A stretch of DNA of 64,000 bases from Amborella trichopoda (GCF_000471905.2 NW_006498233.1:159728-223727); one strand, 5' to 3'; numbered from the stretch's first letter, positions 46,085 to 57,230 are shown. The notes: generated by a model not told the origin, from the sequence alone. A program made the numbers and translations.

Positions 46085-46600
46085 GATGTCTCAGCGAGGA
46101 ATGAGAGCAGCGAAGCTTATTACCGTCCGCAGAGGCTTCACCCTGCCGCGTAATTATTACAGGCAGTGATGTCCATCGCCGTCCGTAAAGGGTCACGTTA
46201 ATACTCATCGCCGTCTGCGAGCTTCTCTTTTACACTCAACGCCTATCGCCGTGCGTAGGTTTCTTCCATTCGCTCGATGCCCATCCCCGTGCGCAGGCTC
46301 CTTCTGCGCCTATCTTCGTGTGCAAGCTTCCCTTGTGCCTCACACCTATCATCGTGCAGTCCACGAGAGGTAATCATCACGTGACCCATGAGAAGTTATT
46401 GTCGTGCGCTCTCCAAAAGCTATCACCATTCGCAAGAGACGTGTGACCTTCTTGCGTTGCCAACGATGATGCTTCTTGCCGTCTGCAGGTTTCTCTTGTG
46501 TCCCACATCTAGCGCTGTTTTCCACATGGGGAGCTTGGCTGTGAGCCTCAACAGAAGCTATCGCCACCTGCAAGGGACTCGGCGTCTTCTCACGATGCTA
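46085..46600 (+). repeat. Degenerate GCCGTC repeats in the L2 LTR of E
   Basis: About ten units of roughly 35 bases around CGCCGTCTGCGAGCTTCTC (46212), CGCCGTGCGTAGGTTTCTTC (46248) and GCCGTCTGCAGGTTTCTCTT (46478). It parallels 13080-13520 in A. Confidence 0.68.
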
Positions 46601-47251
46601 ACGGCGAGGCCCACCTGCCATCTGGATTCCCCCCCCCCCTCCTTCGCTGTCTCGCTTTCACTCCTTTCATTCCCTTTTCTTCTCTTCTTTCTTTTCTCTT
46701 CTCACTTGACTGAGGGTAGACTTGGCTTAACACTGCCATATCGACCTCGGTTTCAAGTAGTATTGACATCGCACTGGTCTCGAGTACCATGCTCGTCTTG
46801 CTACCACTCCGAGTTGGTAACTTTCTAGTTATCTCGCTTGTCTCGCCTCTTCATCAAGTTCTCTTCTCTTTTCTATATTTATTTGAACTTTCCACTTCAT
46901 CACTCTAACTTTTCACATTCTTAGCCATGCGAATGTCTCGCTTGTCTTGCAAATTAACCATAGTAGTGTTGTGCAGAAAATAAGGTGATCGCAGGTCAAG
47001 GGAGGCGATTCCGAACCAACTAAAGCAGCCTGGGGGCTTTCTTTGTGATCTAAGAGGGTGCCCATGCGATCCAGCCCAAGTAAGTCCTGAACCCACCTTA
47101 AATTCCTCTCTCATCGGTTGGTATACCTGCCATTGCTCTTGAGCAAGGTTCCTGAGAGAGTGATCTCAAGTCCCTGGTTCACTAAAAACCCGAGATACAT
47201 GTTGCCAGATCATTTAGAGCTGGAGGGCAAGATCAAGGCACCTAACCAGCT

Positions 47252-47270
47252 TGGTGACTCTATTGGGGAC
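47252..47270 (+). promoter_or_regulatory. Primer-binding site of element E (tRNA-Arg type)
   Basis: TGGTGACTCTATTGGGGAC, three bases after the LTR end at 47248; the same family of site as in A and C. Confidence 0.75.
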
Positions 47271-47337
47271 TTATTACCCCTTTGTCGGTTCGCTCTTGTT
47301 TGATCAGTATCATCTTTTACTTTCTGCACTACTTTAA

Positions 47338-48420
47338 ATGGCACCTGGGTTATTCAACCCATTCATCCGAGTCAAGGACTTTCTTATTCCTGCACTCGTG
47401 ACTTTCCCAGGCAAGCAAATTGCTCAAGCTTCCCTCCCTACACTCCTCTTGAGTCGGGACTCACTGTCCGGCTCCCAGGTTTCTTGGGTTGGTGCGAGGA
47501 GGTACTTAAAGGTCCCTGACTCCCTGCTTCTTCGCCCTGGTGGACCCTCCATCAAGGTCCCTTGCATTGGTAGCACATCTGCTACCGCACACAATGCACA
47601 CTCTATTATCGCACACAGCACGCACTCTGCAACTGGCAAGTCCCTTACCAGTCATAGTGCTGGGGTACGTCGGAAGGCTGCCATGTCCATTCTAGCGAAA
47701 GGCAATCAAGTTGCCATCACTTCTAAGGGTCGCCACAAGGCTACCCCTCGAACTCCTTCACTCCCCCGAACCTCTACACTTGGAGGCTCGGCACGCGGAG
47801 GCAAAAATCCTGGGGTCTCCACCCCACGCACACACGTAAGAGCTCATGGTCCAACCACTCGAGCCACACCTCGGGGCAACCTTCGTGCTGCCTCAAACTT
47901 GCGTTCAAGGCTAGATCTTCTCGAGCCAAACCCTGCGCTCGCCATGCATCCCACAGCTCAGGGAAGCACCAGTTCGGTGTCAGCTTGAGCACATGAGGGT
48001 CGACCACTTTATCCTCCCTCTCACCACACACAGCTTCACCTTTTGAGAAATGGGCTTCTATTCGGTCCCTCACAAACACAAGCTCGTGGGTCTCGACCTC
48101 TTAAGGTTGAACCAGTCGAGCAAACCCAAGCTGACCCTCAGGTCACCGGGACGGTTAACACTAAAGGTGCACATGCGCCGACTTTACAGGTTCCGTCTCG
48201 ACCCCGACCCAGGCAGAGTCATGAGCCAGCTCCTTCTTCTGTCACTCTTCTCTCACCAAGAAAGCACCTCGAGACTTGTTACTCAAAGGTCTTCCCTAAG
48301 AGTACCATCTTGAGCCAGCCTCAGGTCAGCCGTGCACCCGAGCTCCACAAAGGAATTCGGGGGAACGACCTGATGTCAGACAGGAGCCTCCAGCCTCTAA
48401 GGTAGCAACCCAGGTTGCCC
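47338..48420 (+). mobile_element. Extra 5' reading region of element E
   Basis: It starts MAPGLFNPFIRVKDFLIPAL and continues rich in Ser, Thr, Pro, Arg and His (for example TPRTHVRAHGPTTRATPRG near 47820). The first frame is open for 216 codons and similar composition continues to about 48420. No known domain. It corresponds to 41250-42362 in element C. It could be an Ogre-like ORF1 or an N-terminal extension of gag. Confidence 0.7.
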
Positions 48421-48499
48421 CCTGTCCTTGGACCCCATTCTTTGCTCTAGCTAATAGCCACAACCCTTGCTTACTAATGAAAAGCAGGCAGTCCAAGTT

Positions 48500-50550
48500 T
48501 CATGCTCAGTTATGGAAAGAGGTCCATAGCCGTCTCAAGATCAAGCAGAAGAAAGTTCTGTAGAATCTGGCCAAAGAAACCCCCAAGGCAGTTGAGATTA
48601 CCACCTTTGGTGATCTCCTGCTTCGTAATCCTTTCTTCCCTCTATGGATCCCGGATCCCAGAGCCCGAGCCAGTCCAAGAGTATTGCTTGGTGATCACTG
48701 CCCAGAAGCCACGGTCTCAAGACCGTCGAGAACCAGTCCTCACAAGGTCGGCATACAAGGCTTGAGTTCAGTCAGGGCATGCTGAGCCCCTACAGACTGA
48801 CTTGCCATGCATGACTCGCCAACCCCGGCCATTCAATACTCCACCTAGCTCTTACCTTTCAGAAGATACGGTCAGTGTCATGGTGATTAACCAGCCATAC
48901 GACGACCAAGAAGAGCGGATGAACAGGTTCGAGGTAATGATGCAGTCCATCCTCAAAAAGATGGAACGTCTAGAATCCTCCAGGTCCCCTTCTTCTCATC
49001 ATGAGACTGATTCCTTGTCTGGTGAAGACACAGTTCTCAGGCAAACTCCCTCATCGGTCTCCCAAGACAGTTCTCCTTCCCGTGGGGTTTCCCAAACTGA
49101 TGTAGATGCCGTGGTGGCCCATAGCCTCATGATAAAGGTCTCAGGCATGCAAGAGGTGCCTCTCTATTAGAAGCCGTACCCCTCGTACATCGACCAAATG
49201 CTGTTTCCCCCGAACTATCAAAAGGGGAAGCTCCCCCTGTTCAACGGTACTACGTCCTTGCACTAGCATGCTGCTCACTTCCAAGCGGCTTATCGAGAGA
49301 CAGCAACCGACGAGCGATTCCTCCTCCATCAGTTCGTCGAGACCCTCGAAGGGCCAGTCTTCCAATGGTATGCTTGGCTGCCTCCAAACTTGGTGCACAC
49401 TTGGCAGGAAATGAAGCAGTTGTTTTACCAATGCTTCTACGAAGTCTAAAGGAATGTGGAAGCCATCGAGCTCCTCACTCTGACTCAAGACCTTTGTGAG
49501 CCCGTTGACAAGTTTATCTCAAGATGGAGAGAGCTGGCAACTTTTCATGCTACTCCCATGACTGAAAAAGAAGCTATCCGGACCCGCATACAAAACATGC
49601 TTTCCGAGATCGCCCTACATGTCGAGGCTTCCAATCCACCCTCCATGTCAGAGCTCATCTCCAAAACAGTTCGTATTGAGGGTCTGTCCAAGCATCATGG
49701 CGGATCTCGTCAGCAACCCTCTGGTTTGAACTCTTGCTCCAACAATTGGGGTAACCCCCAAAAAGCAGTGATCAGTGCGACCGTCACCATGACTGACACT
49801 AACAAAGCCACTTCCCGAACCCTGGACCTCTCCAGGCACAAACGCCTTAGGCCTGGGGCAAGCAGCAGTCTTACAACAAGGTCCCGCCTCCCAAAAACAT
49901 AAAGCAAAGTGACTTTAGGACCCAACACCAGAATAAGGTGTACAGCTTTGATAAGGAGTGGATTCCTGCACTGCTTCGACTACCACTGGAGCAAAACATG
50001 ATCCAGTTGTCGGAGGTCAGCACTCCAGAACACGCTGGACAGTAGACGCACGAGAGATACTACCACACAAAGTAGGTCACCCCACTCTGGACTGTTATAA
50101 GCTCAACGAAACTATCGATAAGCCCAAAGAGTTAAAGAAAGCATTCAGGGCAATTGAGGCTTCCAACATAGTGACAATAAAAGAAGATGATAGGGCACCT
50201 GCTATCCTCCGTGTATTATCTTCCATAGTGCTCAAAGACGGACACATCATGCCCAAGCTGACAAGGTAGCCCCAGTTCCTACCCCAAGGAACTGAGAACC
50301 TCTGGTGCTCGTACCACCTAATACGAGGCCATGACGTGAGCGAATGCACAGGCTTTCACAAACTCTTGGCAAAGAAGATGCAGCAATGCCAAGAAGCTCA
50401 TGGTAACCCAGAAGGTTGCCCTTAAGTCCCTCTTCCACCAGTGTAAGAAGAACTCCCGACGCAAGCCCATGAAGCATAAGCTAGACCCTCTACAAGCCCT
50501 CTTCAAGACAATGCTTCAACATGGTCTTGTCACTCCCAAACTCGTCAGGC
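48500..50550 (+). mobile_element. gag of element E
   Basis: It shows PEPVQEYCLVITAQKPRSQD (about 48670), EDTVSVMVINQPYDDQEER (about 48860), the core with TLEGPVFQWYAWLPPN (about 49340), IELLTLTQDLCEPVDKFI (49468) and NMLSEIALHVEASNPPSM (about 49600), and knuckle-like CSYHLIRGHDVSEC (about 50310). It is the particle protein, closely parallel to A and C. Broken. Confidence 0.88.
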
Positions 50551-51830
50551 AACCTAAGCGACTTGCCTAGGGTACGGAAAATCTTTGGTGCCCATATCAC
50601 CAAGTATGGGGCCACGAGCTGAAGGAATGCTCCGGGTTCAAAGCTATAGTCACTTAGAAGGTGCAGGAAGGCCACATCATTTGGATCATTCTCCCATAGC
50701 ACTTCCAAGCCGTCCCTCCTGTCCAAGAGGAAGCCCCACTACAGGTCCCTTATGAGCATACACTGGACCCTACAGAGTCCTCGACTTCTCAGCCCTGGGA
50801 AGTCTACCCTGGGTGAAGTAGGCTCAAATCCTTGAAGTGTGAGGCAGTCCACCAAGCTAGGACTACTCAACCCCTCCTGAAGGATCCAAAAGGAGACGAG
50901 CACCCAGGTCCGCTTGCCGAAGGAATCGTCTCCCTCAGCCACCAGTCGAGGAAGAGTTTCTTTGGCCCCTTCCTCCACTGCCAACCTTACAGGACTTCTT
51001 CCCAGGCACAGCTCGCCTTATCCTATCGTCCAATCAGACGGATGTCCTTGAGTCATCAATAGCTCGGGAGTCCTTCATTATGGGTGATGACGTTAAAATC
51101 ACCCCACAACAGTCAAAGCCGGGGCAAGACCGAAAATATCCCATGTAGTTGTCCAATATGGGTGACGACGCTAAAAGCACCCCACAATGGTAAAAGCCGG
51201 GGCAAGACCTAGAATATCCCCTGCACATGTCCAATTCCGACGACGACATAAAAAGTTGCCCAGAGCATTTTAACTCTTCATCTACTCCCTCCTCTTCTAT
51301 TTCTTCCACAGTGCAACTTGACAGTGCCCAGACTTCGACACTTTAAATGGAGAGCTCGGAAGCACCAGCCTTGTAGGTCACAGCAAAAGTGGCTAAGAAA
51401 GATGTTGGCCCAGGGGGTTGGATTCTTGACTGCCGTCGACGCCCTGTCAACTCAAGCCAGACCGAGCCATCTTGAAGCTCCTATTCCCACGGGGCCTGTC
51501 ACATGATTCAAGTTCATGAAGCATCACCCAGTTTGAGGCAAGTACAGAGTGATCCCAGTCACAAAGTCATGGACTCCCCGTTAGAAGTTGACCCTTTCAT
51601 TGCTTGGTCTGGCCAGGGACCAGAAATCGTCTCTCACACTAGGCCCCTCGACGAAGCAGAAATGTCAGGATCGTGTGTCTCTGCACTCGAGGTTGATGAG
51701 AAGCATCCTGAATCCCCGGACGAAGAGTTACAAGAGGCTCCGAAAGATGGGAAGAAGGTGGTTAGGCCACAATTAACGAGCTTGAAGAGATAAACTTAGG
51801 GGATGAGGCCGACCTAAGACCAACTTTCAT
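50550..51830 (+). mobile_element. Linker between gag and RT in element E
   Basis: In place of a clear protease this stretch holds tandem peptide units with MGDDVKITPQQ and MGDDAKSTPQW (51070-51260, about 84 bases per unit), a Ser-rich patch, then MIQVHEASPSLRQVQSD (51503) and an acidic run ending DEADLRPTFI just before RT. No D-[ST]-G-[AS]-like active-site motif was found on reading it. A, C and F have the same composition here. Confidence 0.7.
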
Positions 51831-51831
51831 T

Positions 51832-53260
51832 TTGGCAAATATGTCCCCTGAAGAGAGAGAAAGTTATATTTCCCTCCTCCAACCAAACCGGGACGTCTTC
51901 ACTAGGCATTATCATGAGATGCCTAGTCTAGACCCTCAAGTCGCTTTACATCGTCTCGGTATTGATCCAACCGTCAAACAAATAAAGCAGAATCAAGAAG
52001 GTTTAGACTCAACCTCGAGATGCAGATTAATGCTGAGGTGAACAAGCTATGGCAAGCTGGATTAATACGTGAAGTCAAATACCCGAGATGGCTGACGAAT
52101 GTCGTCCCAGTCAAGAAGAAGAATGGCCAAATCTGAGTCTGTATTGACTTCCGTGACTTGAATACCACCTGCTCAAAGGACGACTTCCCCCTGCCGTTCA
52201 CCGAGATGCTTGTTGATTCCACAGCTCATTGCCAAATATTCTCCTTCATGGATGGGTATTCTGGTTATAATCAAATCAGGATGGTAATAGAAGATGAGAA
52301 GGCCACTGCGTTTGACCCCAAAAAGTGTCTTTTGCTACACTGTGATGCCTTTTGGGTTGAAGAATGCCGATGCCACGAACCAGCGAGCCATGACGACCAT
52401 CTTCAAGGATATGATCCACAAGGAGGTTGAGTGCGATGTGGATGACTTGGTGGTGAAGTATGAAACAAAGGACGCTCACGTACAAGACCTTAAAAAGGTA
52501 TTTGAACGGCTGTGGCATCACCAAATCAATATGAACCCCTTGAAATGCACCTTTAGCGTACGTTCAGGAAAATTCTTAAGGTTCATCTTGAGGTACTGTG
52601 GGCTGGAGATTGAGTCGGTCAAAATAAAGGCAATTCAGGATATGGCACCGCCTACGACCCTGCATGACCTACGGTCTCTCTGAGGACAACTGACATACAT
52701 TCAAAGGTTCATCTCGAACCTTTCAGGACGATGCAGGCCTTTTTCACACCTCCTGAAGTAGTACACTCCTTTCATATGGGATGAGGCGTGCCAAGCTGCA
52801 CTCGATGGCATCAAGCAGTATTTGTTGAATCCTCCAGTACTCTCTACACTAGTGTTAGGAAGGCCTCTCATCCTATACGTAACAGCTCTTGATGAGTCAC
52901 TCGGGGCACTCCTAGCGCAGAACAATGATGGGGGAAAAGAAACAACACTCTATTATCTCAACCGCAGGATGCAGGGAGCCGAGAAGAATTACCCTCTGAT
53001 TGAGAAGATGTGCTTAGCTCTGATCTTTGTGGTACAGAAGCTCCGCCATTACTTGCTCGGTCACGAGTTCAGGTTAATCTCAAAAGCTGACCTGATCAAG
53101 TTCCTTATGACTCAACCATGCCTGTCAGAACGCTTGGCTAAATGGGCATTGCTGATGGAGTTCCACATCACGTACGTACCACAGAAGGCAGTCAAAGGTC
53201 AAACCTTAGCAGACTTTCTCGCGGCTCACTCAGTTTCTTCAGAATCTCCCCTGTCAAGTG
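51832..53260 (+). mobile_element. RT and RNase H of element E
   Basis: RT: HEMPSLDPQVALHRLGIDP, PVKKKNGQ, DFRDLN, DDFPLPFTEMLVDSTAHCQ, FSFMDGYSGYNQIRM, MPFGLKNADATNQRAM and DVDDLVVKYETKDAHVQD (catalytic block, about 52430-52480). RNase H: RPLILYVTALDESLGALLAQ, MQGAEKNYPLIEKMCLALIF and KAVKGQTLADFLAAH (52822-53240). It is closest to F and C. Confidence 0.92.
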
Positions 53261-53299
53261 ATCTCCAGGATGAAGAAGTTTTCTGTACGGCGCTCACTC

Positions 53300-53690
53300 G
53301 GCTGTGGGAGATGTACTTCGACGGAGTATTCCAGGATGATAGAGGAGGTACCAAAATTGTGCTCCTGACCCTCGATGGTGGAATGATCCCTTTATCATTC
53401 TCACTGACAGAGGCATTTTCTCATAACGAAGCTAAATATCAGGCCCTCATAATCGGATTGGAGATCGCCCAGGAGCTAGACCTGGGGCAGCTAAACATCT
53501 TCGACGACTCTGAGCTGGTCATTTGGTACCTTAAAGGGATTTATGACATGAGGAAGGATACTCTTAAGCCTTATCATGACACGACCAAATCTTATATGGC
53601 CCACTTCGATGACTTCTCCCTGAGTCATATCCCTAGGAGGCTAAACTCACAGGCTGATGCGCTCTCAAAGCTCAGTGCCACCATTCAACT
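53300..53690 (+). mobile_element. Archaeal-type second RNase H of element E
   Basis: It shows EMYFDGVFQDDRGGTKIV, HNEAKYQALIIGLEIAQEL, IFDDSELVIWYLKGIYDMR and SHIPRRLNSQADALSKL. The acidic positions parallel the catalytic set of RNase HI. It lies in the same open frame as the normal RNase H, so both are parts of one polyprotein. The double RNase H defines the Tat lineage. Confidence 0.88.
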
Positions 53691-53955
53691 GTCTTCAATA
53701 GGGCCCACACCAGTCTGGGTAATAGAATGGAGACATGTCGACTTGAGAACCAAGGTTGATGGAGATGATGAGAGGGATGTTTTCCTCGAATGCCTGCCTT
53801 ATCCATTTAGTGTGCTCCTCACGGCCAAGGATGTCATTAAGGCGGAGCATGAAATATCCCAAAGTAAAGAATCCAAGGTTGAGAAGCAGCAACCTGGATT
53901 CTTCGACCCAATGTGTGCAAAGGTTAAACAGGTGGACGATTGAAAGGAGCCCATC

Positions 53956-54935
53956 ATGAACTTCATAAAACATGGAAGGCTACCTCAGGATCGAGCGAAA
54001 CGCAACGACATACGGCATATGTCTATCAAGTACACCCTTCTCAATGGCGATGTTCTCTTTCGTCGATCATTTGACAGAATTCTCCTCAGAAGCGTCGATA
54101 CACAAGAGGCAAGCAAGGTACTCAAAGAAGTTTGTTCAGGTACCTACGGGCTGCATCAGTCCGGCCCTAAGCTCTACGAGTGATACTCTGGCTTGGCTAT
54201 TATTGGCCTTCAATGGTGGCCGACGCCCAAAATTATGCCAAAAGATGCCAGGTGTGCCAAATTCACTCAAGCCTCATTCATCAGACTCCGGAGCCACTCC
54301 ATCCTATAGTGACATCATGACCCTTTTCCCAGTGGGGTATAGATATTGTAGAACTCATCGACCCTCCTTCTACCTTGGTTCACACCTTCATTTTAGCAGC
54401 GACAGATTACTTTCCAAGTGGGCTAAAGCGGTCCCTCTCAAGCAGGTTCCAGGGACCACGGTGGCCAACTTCGTCCGTCACCACATCATATACCGGTTTG
54501 GGGTTCCGGACCAAATAATCTTTGATAATGGCCCTCAGTTCAAAAGCCATCACGTTGATCGCCTGGCCAACCAGTTCGGTTTTGAGTGGAAGTACTCGAC
54601 CATGTACTACCCTTGAGCCAATGGTTTAGCTGAGGTGTTCACCAAACCCCTGTGCGGGGTGCTCCGAAAGTCAGTTTCAAAGTCAAAGAAGAACTGGCAT
54701 GAGAATCTTCCTGAGGCTCTATGAGCCTATTTCACCACCACTAGCAATTCTACAAACTCTACCCTTTATTCCCTAGTCTATGGAGGTGAGGCGGTCTTAC
54801 CCCTCGAGGTTCAAATACCCTCACTCCGTGTCGCTATAAATCAGGGACTGACTGAGGATGAGAGGGCCAAGCTCTGTTACTAGGAGTTGGATGCCCTTGA
54901 CGAAAAGAGACTAGAGGCCCAACAGAACCTTGAGC
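53956..54935 (+). mobile_element. Integrase region of element E
   Basis: Zinc-domain part with KYTLLNGDVLFRRSFDRILL (about 54030), then the catalytic core with KWAKAVPLKQVPGTTVANFV, HHIIYRFGVPDQIIFDNGPQF (split near 54480-54545) and FEWKYSTMYYP (about 54585-54616). It continues towards DEKRLEAQQNLEL near 54900-54935, where it meets unrelated sequence. F has the same part followed by about 80 further residues. Confidence 0.85.
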
Positions 54936-55502
54936 TGGGGAAACTGAAAGGTGTGGGAGTCAATGCCCCCCGAAAATTGGAAACAGTGGGAACCGGGGCA
55001 CTTCAAGGGCATGCATGACATTAAGTTGCATACAGTGCTGCCTTCACATGTCCCTAGGCCACGTGTGGCTATAGCTGCATTAGGAAGCATGCCACTCACG
55101 ACAATGGTCTCACGTGGTGTTGGTCTGTCCGTGGTGATGATAGAACACCGCATTATGTTGTGTACGACAATGGCTGCACATGGTGTTGAGTCGTGCATGA
55201 CGATGACCATGGACGGTGATGTCTCACGGGGGTTAAGAGTGATGGCAAATGAGGAGGCCCTGCCGTTGCGGTCTATTGGAAGCCAAGTCCTCCATCACAA
55301 CCGTGAGGTCCATGCTATCTTTGGTGGCCTATAACCACTAAAGAGGATGGTTATGGGCCAAAAGAAGAAGCTAACCAGAAGCCAACCATTTTCGAGTCAG
55401 CTTCGATTCATCTGACGGGGCATGGCTAGCTTTCAAGGACCCTGCCCATGATGGATTCCCTTGCTCCAAAAACAACATGGACCTCACGGTTGTGATCGAG
55501 GA
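54936..55502 (+). repeat. Left arm of inverted type 2 LTR-like segments
   Basis: From CTGGGGAAACTGAAAGGTG onward it runs antiparallel to 56105-56485. It shares GGAAGCCAAGTCCTC with the type 2 unit at about 25828. The last 126 bases (55377-55502) are an exact copy of 56000-56125. Confidence 0.85.
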
Positions 55503-55999
55503 NNNNNNNNNNNNNNNNNNNNNNNNNNNNNNNNNNNNNNNNNNNNNNNNNNNNNNNNNNNNNNNNNNNNNNNNNNNNNNNNNNNNNNNNNNNNNNNNNN
55601 NNNNNNNNNNNNNNNNNNNNNNNNNNNNNNNNNNNNNNNNNNNNNNNNNNNNNNNNNNNNNNNNNNNNNNNNNNNNNNNNNNNNNNNNNNNNNNNNNNNN
55701 NNNNNNNNNNNNNNNNNNNNNNNNNNNNNNNNNNNNNNNNNNNNNNNNNNNNNNNNNNNNNNNNNNNNNNNNNNNNNNNNNNNNNNNNNNNNNNNNNNNN
55801 NNNNNNNNNNNNNNNNNNNNNNNNNNNNNNNNNNNNNNNNNNNNNNNNNNNNNNNNNNNNNNNNNNNNNNNNNNNNNNNNNNNNNNNNNNNNNNNNNNNN
55901 NNNNNNNNNNNNNNNNNNNNNNNNNNNNNNNNNNNNNNNNNNNNNNNNNNNNNNNNNNNNNNNNNNNNNNNNNNNNNNNNNNNNNNNNNNNNNNNNNNN
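55503..55999. other. Assembly gap (497 N)
   Basis: Run of N with an identical 126-base sequence on both sides in the same orientation. The contig ends probably overlap, so the gap may contain nothing. Confidence 0.98.
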
Positions 56000-56485
56000 A
56001 GAAGCCAACCATTTTCGAGTCAGCTTCGATTCATCTGACGGGGCATGGCTAGCTTTCAAGGACCCTGCCCATGATGGATTCCCTTGCTCCAAAAACAACA
56101 TGGACCTCACGGTTGTGATCGAGGACTTGGCTTCCAACAGACCGCAACGGTAGGGCCTCCTCATTTGCCATCACTCTTGACCCCCGTGAGACATCACCGT
56201 CCATGGTCATCGTCACGCACGACTTAACACCATGTGCAGCCATTGTCGTGCACAACATAATGTGGCGTTCTATCATCACCACGGACAGGCCAACACCACG
56301 TGAGACCATTGTCGTGAGTGGCATGCTTTCTAATGCAGCTATAGACACACGTGGCTTAGGGACGTGTGAAGACAACACTGCATGCGACTTAATGTCATGC
56401 ATCCCCTTGAAGTGCCCCAGTTCCCACTGTTCCCAATTTTCGGGGGGCATTGGCTTCCACACATTTCAGTTTCCCCAGCCGTCGC
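56000..56485 (-). repeat. Right arm of inverted type 2 LTR-like segments
   Basis: 56000-56125 repeats 55377-55502 exactly in direct orientation. 56105-56485 is the inverted counterpart of 54936-55320, with small differences. Read on the minus strand it is the distal end of the LTR-like 3' region of F. Confidence 0.85.
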
Positions 56486-57230
56486 TTCTCGCCAACGATC
56501 CACCTTCTCATGACCTTTCGCCTTCCCTGCAACCCTTTTAATTTCGTTGGAAAAACTCGTCTCCGGGAATCCTCGCCTGATCCTGTTCTTTCCCCTACAG
56601 GCATTGCCTCTCCCTGTCAGAAAAACGTCTCCGTCCATTGGGAATCCCTGTCTGAACCTTTTTTTTTTTCCTTTTCTAATAGTCTAGAATATTATAAAAA
56701 CCACTTGAATCTGCAAAAAGTCTCATTATGACCCTGCGGGTTTCCCTTCTCCATGTTTTCGCACTTCAATAGTTCGCCACAAACTCACCGGAATTCCACT
56801 AAGTTTTCGGTGAGCACACTGCTGCTCCTTCTTCTTCTGATAGCCAAAAGATCGTTAGCTCCTTTGATTTCTCTGCAACCTCCCCTTCAGTGGCGGGACT
56901 ATCGGGAAAGCTCTACAACTCCGGCAAAACACCATTGCGACTCCTACAGCTTCGCCAGAAAAGGCTCGGTGAAGCTCTGAGTAGCCCCCTTCTCTTGCTC
57001 GAGAAGCCTTGGCACTCCTTGAAATCCAATTGTAAACACGGTGTGAAGCTCCACGAACTGCTCGAGGTCATCAAAAAGCTCTTGAAGGCTCGAGTATCAC
57101 AGATTTTGGTCGGAAAACTCCAGCCGGGAAAACTCTTGATGAAGGCTCCGGCTCTCTCTCTCTCTCTAACTAAAAAAAAAATCTCTTCAACTGTTTACCC
57201 TTCAATAAAACAGTAAAATGAGGTTTTCCC

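Larger units (their letters stand above)
44409..47248 (+). mobile_element. 5' LTR of Tat element E, subfamily L2
   Basis: 2840 bases from TGTTGGAAGATATTTTCATC to CCTAACCA. U3 is 44409-45700, the TATA-like site 45708-45715, AATAAA at 45778-45783, a CT-rich stretch near 45880-45920, GCCGTC repeats at 46085-46600, and the U5 end with CCTGAGAGAGTGATCTCAAG. It is most like 12667-15050 in the opposite orientation. The five bases before it are AAGAT; the matching right flank is not available. Confidence 0.88.
47251..54935 (+). mobile_element. Tat-type element E, internal region (fossil)
   Basis: Plus-sense. The parts in order are an extra 5' reading region (47338-48420), gag (48500-50550), a linker (50550-51830), RT (51832-52690), RNase H (52760-53260), archaeal-type RNase H (53300-53690) and integrase (53956-54935). 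The element stops at about 54935 against type 2 LTR-like sequence; its own 3' LTR is not seen. Several breaks; the RNase H part is the best preserved, with one long open frame at 52822-53943. Confidence 0.92.

Noticed and set aside
55371-56164. Long frames crossing 55503-55999
   Set aside because: They exist only because the gap of N does not produce stops.
56750-57220. Open frames of about 75-110 codons suggestive of a small host gene
   Set aside because: They lie in the leader-like part of the type 2 region with homologous order at 24550-24900, have no recognisable domain, and read on the strand opposite to the element.
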